This document shows positions 1 through 6,832 of a DNA stretch of 8,908 nt, one piece after another. Source of the stretch: Vulcanimicrobiota bacterium (GTDB taxonomy: Bacteria > Vulcanimicrobiota > Vulcanimicrobiia > Eremiobacterales > Eremiobacteraceae); NCBI GenBank assembly GCA_019232725.1, contig JAFANK010000100.1, positions 1-8,908 on the forward strand, written 5' to 3'. Under the pieces are notes generated by a model. That model saw only the letters and a list, made by a program, of their open reading frames with translations. It was not told the DNA's origin and made no database searches. A program made the position numbers and the translations under genes. Every line of letters starts with the position of its first letter. Within the stretch, counting starts at the first letter, position 1.

Positions 1-253
1 CCTTGGCGAGAGCAAACAACAATGTCAAGGTTGCATCGGTGATGCGATGCTTGGCATAATCGAAGTAGATACCGCACGCTTCAAGACGCATGCGCTCGCC
101 GCGCTGCGGATCGCGCGCGAACAGCTCGCGCAAATGCAGCCCTTGAATGCGGTCATATTCTTTGCGCAGCGCGCTCCAAGCCGTCGCAAAAGCTGCCGTG
201 TCGCGGGCGAGGGTCAGCGTTTGGCCCGTCTGCGCTTGGGGGCTTTCTTCCAC
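1..253 (-). CDS. pgi: Glucose-6-phosphate isomerase, N-terminal part (runs off the left edge)
   Basis: The enzyme interconverts glucose-6-phosphate and fructose-6-phosphate in the cytoplasm. Only the first 84 residues are in the window, so no catalytic residues can be judged. The stretch LRELFARDPQRGERM followed by FDYAKHRITDATL closely matches the conserved N-terminal pattern of the Pgi family (bacterial form: ADLFAKDGDR...VDYSKNRIT). The start is a GTG at 251-253. It is chosen because a strong GGAGG lies 9 bases upstream (263-267) and no other good start precedes the conserved region. The reading frame overlaps the end of the upstream kinase gene by 40 bases in a different frame, which suggests translational coupling. 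The two products act consecutively: the kinase makes glucose-6-phosphate and Pgi uses it. A Pgi fused to another domain downstream cannot be excluded because the C-terminus is missing. Confidence 0.93.
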   Translation of the reverse strand, partial: MEESPQAQTGQTLTLARDTAAFATAWSALRKEYDRIQGLHLRELFARDPQRGERMRLEACGIYFDYAKHRITDATLTLLFALAK

Positions 254-888
254 AGTGAGAATCCTCCGATGAAGGCGTTATCATTGCTTCCTGCGCGGCA
301 TCCTGGCGGCAGGCGCTTGAGCAGCGCCACGTTTCCACCGCCGATGACCACGTCGTCAGGCTCGAGCGCCGCTCTCATCTCCTCGACGACGCGCTTGACG
401 TACTTGCGCCATTTCTTTTTGCCGAGCCGCTTGAGCCCGCGCAGGCCTAGATAATCCTCATACGTGCCCTTCTTATAGGGTAGATGACTAAGCTCCATCG
501 GCTCGAGGACGCCATCCGCGATGAAAGCAGAACCCAAGCCCGTCCCAAGGCCCAAGAACAGCATCCTGCCACCGCGATAGCTTCCAAGCGCTTGCATCGC
601 AGCGTCGTTGACGATCTTCACCGGCCGGCTGAACGCCTTCTCGTAATCGAACTTCACCCAACCGGTACCTAAGTTGCGGGGCTCGGCGATGGGCCGCCCA
701 TGGACGACTCTGCTCGGATAGCCGATCGAGACGGCGTCATAGGTCCAATCACGCGTGCACTTCTTGACCTCCGCGACCATTTGCCTAGGAGTAAACGTTG
801 GACCGGATGGAAATTCGCGACGCGTGCGGTGCCCGGTCGCAAGAACCTTGACATGCGTGCCACCGATATCGATGACCAGGATCTTCAT
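214..888 (-). CDS. ROK-family sugar kinase, polyphosphate-glucokinase-like
   Basis: Predicted cytoplasmic glucokinase of 224 residues that phosphorylates glucose, perhaps with polyphosphate as well as or instead of ATP. The N-terminal phosphate motif is at residues 3-14 (ILVIDIGGTHVK). The catalytic base is probably Asp95 in VNDAA (93-97). The second phosphate motif is GLGTGLGSA (113-121), E132 and H135 match the sugar-binding Glu/His region, and the adenosine-type motif is IGGGN (182-186). The CxCGxxGC zinc motif of classical ROK repressors and glucokinases is absent, as in actinobacterial polyphosphate glucokinases (PpgK), which also share the NLG..W region and the NDA context. There is no N-terminal helix-turn-helix, so this is an enzyme and not a ROK repressor. 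The start at 888 is preferred over an ATG ten codons upstream, because M-K-I-L-V-I-D-I-G-G is the normal family N-terminus and this ATG forms an ATGA overlap with the outer-membrane-factor stop. The C-terminus is very basic (KKAPKRRRAKR). Family is well supported; phosphate donor is inference. Confidence 0.87.
   Translation of the reverse strand: MKILVIDIGGTHVKVLATGHRTRREFPSGPTFTPRQMVAEVKKCTRDWTYDAVSIGYPSRVVHGRPIAEPRNLGTGWVKFDYEKAFSRPVKIVNDAAMQALGSYRGGRMLFLGLGTGLGSAFIADGVLEPMELSHLPYKKGTYEDYLGLRGLKRLGKKKWRKYVKRVVEEMRAALEPDDVVIGGGNVALLKRLPPGCRAGSNDNAFIGGFSLWKKAPKRRRAKR
263..267 (-). promoter_or_regulatory. Shine-Dalgarno site for pgi (decides the GTG start)
   Basis: On the minus strand the bases read GGAGG, with 9 bases between them and the GTG at 253. 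The site lies inside the 3' coding end of the kinase gene. It is the strongest ribosome-binding site in the left half of the window and is the reason for calling pgi from a GTG. Confidence 0.8.
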
Positions 889-2318
889 CGAGCCGCGACG
901 CCAGGCTCGGGTTGCCAACCGCCGCCCGTGGCCTTGTACAGCTGCACGACCGCGAGCCGCTCGTTGAGCAGCGCTTGTTCGAGCGATATCTGCGCACTAT
1001 ACGCTTGCGTGTCGCTCACGAGCACCTCGAGATACGACGTCACACCACCCTCGTAGCGCAGGTTGGCAAGCCGCAGCGCGTCAACCGCGGCGGCGGCATA
1101 TGCCGTCTGCTCTATCACCGCTTCACGATTCTTATCGTAGGCGATCAAGGCATCCGACACGTCGCCGAATGCTTGATGCACCGTCTGCACGTATTGCAAC
1201 ACAGCGGCCTCCTTGGCAGCCTCCGTGCCCGCGACATTGGCGCGGGCAGCTCCGGCGTTGAAGATCTGTTGCACGATCTGCGGAAGAATCGAGATGTAGC
1301 CTTGACCTAGGTTGCTCTGCGGGAACACGAACGGCCCGAGCGCTACACCGTTGGCCTGTGCTGTGCCCGCCCCTGCCCCAGCAGAAATCGTGAATTGCGG
1401 GTAAAGCAGCGCACGCGCAACGCCGATCTGCGCGTTGGCGGCGATCAGCGTTTCTTCGGAAGCGCGGATGTCCGGCCGCTGTTCCAAGATCGCCGATGGT
1501 ATGCCGGCTGCCGGCACGCGCGGCAAGGCGACCTGCTCGGTGAGCGGCAGCCCCCGCTGCACGGCGTTCGGATAGCTGCCAATGAGTATGCTCAGCGTGT
1601 CCTCGGTCTGCGCGATCGTGCGCTCGATGACGGGGATGACCGCCGCCGTCTCGTAGACGAGCTCTTGCGATTGTCGCACGTCTTGCAAGGTCGCGATGCC
1701 GCCTTGAAAACGGTATTGCACGAGCTGCAAGCTTTGTCGACGCGCGGCGAGCGTCTCTTTGGAAATGGCCAGCTCGACGTCAAGCTCGCGCAGCTGGAAG
1801 TACAGCGTCGCGACCGCACTGACGATCGACGCGGTGACGGTCTCGCGTGCGAAATCGGTCTCGAGCACCTGTGCAGCGGCCACCGCGGCTTGGCTGCGCA
1901 CCTTCCCGAACAAATCGACCTCATATTGCAACGTCAGCAAGCCATTGGGCGCAAAGGTCGATTTGGGCTGCAGCACTGCGCGCTTCCCATTGATCTGCTG
2001 ATATTGGGCGCTCAGTAGCGCGTTGATCTGCGGATATTGGTTTGACGCGATGACGGTGTACTGCGCCTCGGCCTCCTGGATGCGCTGGGCTGCGACGCGA
2101 ATGTCATAGTTCTGCGCGACGGCCGTGCGCAGCAGTGACTGCAATTGCGGATCCTTGAAGACTTCCCACCAGCCCAGCTCCCCGAGCGGCGGCATGACTT
2201 GCGATGCCTGCGCTTCATCGCGGTATGCTGGCGGCTCATCTGTGTCCGGTCGATGGTATGGCGGTGCACAGGTGCCGAGCAGCTGCACGAGGATGATACC
2301 GAGCAACGCAAGCTTCAT
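885..2318 (-). CDS. RND efflux outer-membrane factor, OprM/NodT (TolC-like) family
   Basis: Outer-membrane channel subunit of the tripartite pump, forming a trimeric beta-barrel with a long periplasmic alpha-barrel. The 477 residues match the family's usual size. Family hallmarks are in order: an N-terminal WW.VF.DPQL segment (50-60), IPSAILEQRPDI (273-284, the OprM-type IPS.LLE.RPDI signature separating the two repeats), LRYEGGVTSYLEVL (420-433) and the terminal YKATGGGW (461-468). A short hydrophobic signal precedes Cys17 in LLGTC, followed by APPYHRP, so it resembles an acylated lipoprotein such as OprM, but Thr at the -1 position is atypical. The ATG at 2316-2318 overlaps the pump gene's TGA (ATGA), with a modest AGGA about 10 bases upstream. 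It is the third gene of the efflux set, in the usual adaptor-pump-channel order. Its own stop overlaps the kinase start in the same way. Confidence 0.95.
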   Translation of the reverse strand: MKLALLGIILVQLLGTCAPPYHRPDTDEPPAYRDEAQASQVMPPLGELGWWEVFKDPQLQSLLRTAVAQNYDIRVAAQRIQEAEAQYTVIASNQYPQINALLSAQYQQINGKRAVLQPKSTFAPNGLLTLQYEVDLFGKVRSQAAVAAAQVLETDFARETVTASIVSAVATLYFQLRELDVELAISKETLAARRQSLQLVQYRFQGGIATLQDVRQSQELVYETAAVIPVIERTIAQTEDTLSILIGSYPNAVQRGLPLTEQVALPRVPAAGIPSAILEQRPDIRASEETLIAANAQIGVARALLYPQFTISAGAGAGTAQANGVALGPFVFPQSNLGQGYISILPQIVQQIFNAGAARANVAGTEAAKEAAVLQYVQTVHQAFGDVSDALIAYDKNREAVIEQTAYAAAAVDALRLANLRYEGGVTSYLEVLVSDTQAYSAQISLEQALLNERLAVVQLYKATGGGWQPEPGVAAR

Positions 2319-5300
2319 ATGCTCGTCGTCCTATCGCCGCGCGCCCTCGAGGCCGCAACGGTGATGTCCGGCCGGCCGCGACGCCCTCGCTCAACCGTTT
2401 CTTCGATGACGTGGTAGAGCACCGGGATGAAGAACACGCCCAGCGATGTGGCGAAGATCATCCCGAAGAAGACGGCAGTCCCAAGCGAGTGCCGAGATGC
2501 AGCGCCTGCGCCCGACGCGATGACCAGCGGCGCGACGCCGAAAATAAAGGCGAACGACGTCATCAAGATCGGCCGGAATCGCACTTTTGCGCCTTCGAGC
2601 GCGGCCTCGAGCGCCGGCATGTTCTCCTTCTCGCGCTTGTCTTTTGCGAACGCGACGATCAAAATAGCGTTCTTGGCGGCCAGTCCGATCAACATGATCA
2701 GGCCGATCTGCACGTACACATTGTTAGGCAGATGGAACAACCACGCCCCGAAAAACGCGCCGAAAACGCCGAGCGGGATGCCGAGGATGACACCGAACGG
2801 GATCGCCCAGCTTTCATAGAGCGCTGCCAAGAACAAGAAGACGAGCACGATCGACAAGACGAAACTGATGAGCTGCGAGGACCCGGCCTGCTGCTCTTGA
2901 TACGCCGTGCCCGTCCACTCGTAGCCGAATCCTTGTGGAATCGTTTCTTTGGCGACCGCTTCCATGGCGGCGATAGCTTGACCAGAGCTGTAGCCCGGTG
3001 CTGATTGCCCATCGATCTCTGCTGCGCGATAGCCGTTGTAGCGCTGGATCAGGTTCGCGCCGTGCGTCAGCGAGGGAGTGCTGAACGTGCCCAGCGGCAC
3101 CATGCCGCCAGTACGGTTGCGGACCTCCAACGCGCCGATGTTCGCCTGCGTCATGCGGTATTGGGGCTCCGCCTGCACGAGCAGCTTCCATGAATTATTG
3201 AACAAGATGACGTTGTTCACCACGATTCCGCCCAGCATCGTCTGCAGGGTCTGAAACACGTCGGTGAGCTGAATGCCGAGGTTTCGGACTTTGTCGCGGT
3301 CAAGCGCCAGATCGACTTGCGGATAATCCACTGAGTAGCTCGAGTTGACCGTGGTCAACTCGGGCCGCTTGGTCGCAGCATCGAGAACGCGTGCAGCGAC
3401 CTGCGCGAGCTCTTGCTGGGTGTGTCCGGTGCGATCTTCTAGCATGAACTGGAAACCGCCGGAGTTCCCCAATCCTATGATAGGCGGCGGCGGCACCGGC
3501 AAGATCTTCGCCTCAGGGTGTTTGACCGCTTGGAAATACGCGGTGCGGATGATATTCGCCAAGCCGAGCGATTTTGCGGTGCGCTTCTCCCATGGGATGA
3601 GCGTCACGGCGATGGCGGCGACGTTCGATTGCGTCGTGTTGTTCAGGATATTGAGGCCGCCAAGCGTGACCACATCTTGGACCCCTGAAATCGACTTGAC
3701 CTCCTTCGCGATGACATCGGCCGTCGCGCGCGTGCGCTCGAGCGACGAACCGTTCGGCAACATCACATCGAGAAAGAAATAGCCTTGATCCTCGAGCGGC
3801 ACGAAGCTCGACGGCAACGTCTTGAGCAGCCAGCCGGCACCCAGCGTGATGAACGCCAACAGCACCAGCATGAGCGCCGTTCGCCGGATCGCGCTCTTGA
3901 GCACGACCATATACCTTGAGCGCGTGTGATCGAACAACCCATTGAACCAGTCGATGAAGCGACCGATTGGACCGTGCAGCGGCTCGCGTGGACGCAAGAC
4001 CGTGGCACACAGTGCCGGCGTCAGCGTGAGTGCGACGAGGGCCGAAAGGAGCACCGACACCGATAACGTCAGCGCGAATTGCTGGTAGAGCCGGCCGCCG
4101 ATCCCCGGCAGGAATGCCGCCGGTACGAACACGGCGGTCAGAACGAGCGCCACCGCGATGACCGGCGCTTGCACTTCTTCCATCGCCTTGAGCGTCGCGT
4201 CTTTGGGAGACATTCCTTGCTCGATATGCAGCTCCGATGCTTCCACCACGACGATCGCGTCATCGATCACGATGCCAACCGCGAGCACGATACCGAAGAG
4301 CGACAGCGTGTTGAGCGAAAATCCTAGCGGTACGAAGGCGGCGAAGGTGCCGATCAAGGCCACCGGGACTGCGCAGACCGGGATGATCGTCGCGCGCACG
4401 TTTCCTAAGAAGATGAAGACGACCAGGCAGACGAGGATGAACGCTTCCAATAGCGTCATGAGCACGTCGCGAATCGAGGCATGCACAAAGTCCGTCGTGT
4501 CCAACGTGATTCCGTAGCGCAGCCCCGGCGGGAACGACCGTGCGAGCTCGTCCATCTCCTTACGCACGGCTGCCGCGGCCTGAATGGCATTGGCCGACGG
4601 GGTCTGATAGATGAGGATCGCTGCGGCGGGTGTGTTGTTGAGCTCGCTGAACAGCTGGTAGCTCTGCGCTGCGAGTTGTGTGTGGCCGACATCGCGCAGC
4701 CTGACGACCGAACCGTTGGACAGCGTGCGCAGCACGACGTTGTCGAACTGTTGCGTTGAATCAAGCAGCCCCGCGACATTGACGGGCGTCTGATAGGGGG
4801 CCCCCTGCGGCGACGGCGGCAACCCAAGCTGTCCGGCCGGCGCAAGCGTGTTCTGTTCCTGGAGGGCATTGATCACATCGTTTGCCTGCAAGCCCAGACC
4901 GGCGAGCGAATCGGGTCGCAGCCATACCCGCATCGCGTAATTGCCGGCCCCCACCAAGCTCGTATTCCCGACGCCGGGCACGCGGTTCAGGTTATTGATG
5001 ATATTGATGGTCGCGTAGTTGCTCAACCACAACGAGTCATAGGTGTTGTCAGGCGCGTAGAGCGTGACGATCATCAGGATCGCAGGCGACTGCTGGGTGA
5101 CAGCCAGTCCGTACGAGTTCACCGCGCTCGGCAGCGAGCTGGATGCCGTCTGCACCCGGTTCTGCACGAGGTTGGCATCTTGGTTGATATCCGATCCGAC
5201 GTTGAAGGTCGCCGTCAGCGTGTAGACGCCGTTGGAAGTCGAGAAGGAATTCAAGTACATCAGGTTCGGCGCGCCGTTGACGCGGGTTTCGATGTTGGTG

Positions 5301-5488
5301 GCCACGGCTTGCTCGACGATGCTCGCGTTCGCGCCCGTATAGGTCGTGTTCACTTGCACGGTGGGCGGCGTGATCTGCGGGAAGAGGGCCACCGGCAACA
5401 CGGCTAGTGAGATGAGCCCAGCCAAGCAGATGACGATTGCGATGACGATCGCGAAGATGGGCCGCTCGATGAAAAACCGTGAGATCAT
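2315..5488 (-). CDS. RND multidrug efflux pump, HAE1 family (AcrB/MexB-like inner-membrane transporter)
   Basis: Proton-driven inner-membrane pump that takes hydrophobic or amphiphilic compounds from the periplasm or membrane and passes them through the adaptor-channel conduit. At 1057 residues it is full length (AcrB is 1049). It opens with the typical FFIERPIFAIVIAIVI (5-20, TM1). Its relay residues are intact: D409 and D410 in GIVIDDAIVVVE (405-416) and K939 in GLAAKNAILIV (935-945), matching AcrB D407, D408 and K940. The two large periplasmic domains are present (about 33-340 and 560-870), with PSSFVPLEDQGYFF at 559-572. Intact charged relay residues indicate an H+-coupled HAE1 pump and not a heavy-metal HME pump. 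The switch-loop region (about 611-622) lacks the two Phe of AcrB and is about two residues longer. The start overlaps the adaptor stop (ATGA) and has almost no Shine-Dalgarno sequence, so expression probably depends on coupling. Substrate cannot be inferred. Confidence 0.97.
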   Translation of the reverse strand: MISRFFIERPIFAIVIAIVICLAGLISLAVLPVALFPQITPPTVQVNTTYTGANASIVEQAVATNIETRVNGAPNLMYLNSFSTSNGVYTLTATFNVGSDINQDANLVQNRVQTASSSLPSAVNSYGLAVTQQSPAILMIVTLYAPDNTYDSLWLSNYATINIINNLNRVPGVGNTSLVGAGNYAMRVWLRPDSLAGLGLQANDVINALQEQNTLAPAGQLGLPPSPQGAPYQTPVNVAGLLDSTQQFDNVVLRTLSNGSVVRLRDVGHTQLAAQSYQLFSELNNTPAAAILIYQTPSANAIQAAAAVRKEMDELARSFPPGLRYGITLDTTDFVHASIRDVLMTLLEAFILVCLVVFIFLGNVRATIIPVCAVPVALIGTFAAFVPLGFSLNTLSLFGIVLAVGIVIDDAIVVVEASELHIEQGMSPKDATLKAMEEVQAPVIAVALVLTAVFVPAAFLPGIGGRLYQQFALTLSVSVLLSALVALTLTPALCATVLRPREPLHGPIGRFIDWFNGLFDHTRSRYMVVLKSAIRRTALMLVLLAFITLGAGWLLKTLPSSFVPLEDQGYFFLDVMLPNGSSLERTRATADVIAKEVKSISGVQDVVTLGGLNILNNTTQSNVAAIAVTLIPWEKRTAKSLGLANIIRTAYFQAVKHPEAKILPVPPPPIIGLGNSGGFQFMLEDRTGHTQQELAQVAARVLDAATKRPELTTVNSSYSVDYPQVDLALDRDKVRNLGIQLTDVFQTLQTMLGGIVVNNVILFNNSWKLLVQAEPQYRMTQANIGALEVRNRTGGMVPLGTFSTPSLTHGANLIQRYNGYRAAEIDGQSAPGYSSGQAIAAMEAVAKETIPQGFGYEWTGTAYQEQQAGSSQLISFVLSIVLVFLFLAALYESWAIPFGVILGIPLGVFGAFFGAWLFHLPNNVYVQIGLIMLIGLAAKNAILIVAFAKDKREKENMPALEAALEGAKVRFRPILMTSFAFIFGVAPLVIASGAGAASRHSLGTAVFFGMIFATSLGVFFIPVLYHVIEETVERGRRGRPDITVAASRARGDRTTSI

Positions 5489-6795
5489 ATGCGTGGAGGC
5501 GACGGGCCTTGCGTCGGCGCGACGGTGATGCCGGCCTGCACCCGATTGGTTCCACCGACCACGACCACGTCTCCGGCCTGCACGCCGCTCTGCACGATGA
5601 TCCAGTCACCCACCGTCGTGCCCGTCTCAAGCGTCCGCAGCTGTAACTTGTTGTCCGGCCCCACGACGTACACGACCGGCGTGCCCTGTAACGATTGGAC
5701 GGAGCTTTGCGGTACGAGCACGGCATTTTGCTGTGACGCGATAGGGAACTCGACGCGCGCGAACTGACCGGGACGCAGTAGCGCCTGCGGATTGGGAAAC
5801 ACTGCTTCGATCGAGATCGTGCCGGTCTGCTGGTCCACGGCGCGGTTGATGTTCTCCGGTGTGCCGCGATATGGGTAGACAGATCCATCCGAGAGGAATA
5901 GGCGCAGCACGGGGCGGCGCGGCTCGTGGCGCATGACCAAAAGGCGTGGCGCGATCCGCAAATAGTCGGATTCGCTCAGCTGAAAGACGACTTTGATCGG
6001 ATCGATGGTAGACACTGTCGCCAGCGACGGGGTCTTGGCGGGGCTCACGTAGTTGCCTTGATCGACTTGGACGAAGCTGATGATGCCGGTGACCGGTGAG
6101 GTGATGGTCGTGTAGCTCAAATTGAGCTTCGCATTCGCCAGTTGGGCCTGGGCTTGTGCAAGCGATCCTTGGGCGTCGAGGATCGACGTGCGCTGATTCA
6201 GTTTGACATCCGCGTAGTTCGCTTGCGCCGCCGCGACGTTCGCAAGGGCGATGTCGTACTCGGTCTTGGACTGGTCGTAGTCTTTTTGCGAGACGGCAGA
6301 CTTGCTCGCGAGGGGTGCCATGCGCGCGAGCTCGACCTTGGCGTACTGGTATTGCGCCACGGCTTGGGCGAGCTTCGCGGCGGCGACTTGGTCCTGGACG
6401 TTGCTTTGCGCACGGGCCAAATTGGCTTGTGCTTTGTCAACGTCGCCTTGGGCCGCACTCACAGCAGCCAGATACTGGTCCTGCTGGATGCGCATGAGCA
6501 ACTGGCCCTTGTGCACGAGCGAACCATCGCGAAACGCGACGAGGTCGAGCGTGCCCTCGACGCGCGGCACGAGCGTGATCTCTTGCACGGCTTGCGTGTG
6601 CGCCACGTACTCGACCATCACCGGCACGGTCTGGCGCACGGCTCTCGTGACCTGCACGGGCACAGGCGAGGCGACCGGTGCAGGCGTCTTGCCATGGCAC
6701 GACCCCAGCAGCAATGACGCAGTCGCGATCAGCGCTACAAAAAGGGAGCGAGCGCGCGGTGCCTTTGTGCTGTATCGCAAGGCGCGGCCTGACAT
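5485..6795 (-). CDS. RND efflux periplasmic adaptor (membrane fusion) lipoprotein, AcrA/MexA-like
   Basis: Periplasmic adaptor linking the pump to the outer-membrane channel; 436 residues. A basic N-terminus (KAPRARS) and hydrophobic stretch lead to a good lipobox, LGSC, with Cys33 as the acylation site, so it is probably anchored in the inner membrane. Domains in order: first half-lipoyl about 72-103, alpha-helical hairpin about 104-228, second half-lipoyl about 226-255 (TITSPVTGIIS, with the family TSP.xG.I motif), beta-barrel about 262-350, and membrane-proximal domain about 351-430. The hairpin tip carries SAVSQKDYDQ, equivalent to AcrA's YISKQEYDQ. The hairpin is about 48 residues longer than in AcrA, shared almost equally by both arms. 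The ATG at 6793-6795 is the only start after an in-frame TAG upstream. There is no good ribosome-binding site; a GAGG is about 22 bases away. The 37-bp gap to the preceding gene and the shared direction suggest cotranscription. Confidence 0.95.
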   Translation of the reverse strand: MSGRALRYSTKAPRARSLFVALIATASLLLGSCHGKTPAPVASPVPVQVTRAVRQTVPVMVEYVAHTQAVQEITLVPRVEGTLDLVAFRDGSLVHKGQLLMRIQQDQYLAAVSAAQGDVDKAQANLARAQSNVQDQVAAAKLAQAVAQYQYAKVELARMAPLASKSAVSQKDYDQSKTEYDIALANVAAAQANYADVKLNQRTSILDAQGSLAQAQAQLANAKLNLSYTTITSPVTGIISFVQVDQGNYVSPAKTPSLATVSTIDPIKVVFQLSESDYLRIAPRLLVMRHEPRRPVLRLFLSDGSVYPYRGTPENINRAVDQQTGTISIEAVFPNPQALLRPGQFARVEFPIASQQNAVLVPQSSVQSLQGTPVVYVVGPDNKLQLRTLETGTTVGDWIIVQSGVQAGDVVVVGGTNRVQAGITVAPTQGPSPPRI

Positions 6796-6832
6796 GCCAG
6801 AACGCGCCGCGCCGCGAACCTCGTCGAAATCG

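Noticed and set aside
886..918. Earlier ATG giving a ten-residue N-terminal extension of the kinase
   Set aside because: The extension lies inside the outer-membrane-factor gene and precedes the normal ROK N-terminus, whereas the ATG at 888 makes the same ATGA overlap used at the other junctions.
1395..2018. Long plus-strand open frame antisense to the outer-membrane-factor gene
   Set aside because: Its composition (Arg/Leu/Asp-rich) is what antisense frames of high-GC genes give, and the opposite strand encodes a clear OprM/NodT protein.
5049..5888. Long open frame on the minus strand spanning the adaptor/pump junction
   Set aside because: It is out of frame with two strongly conserved genes, is rich in Arg/Ser/Pro as expected of a frame shadow in high-GC DNA, and matches no family.
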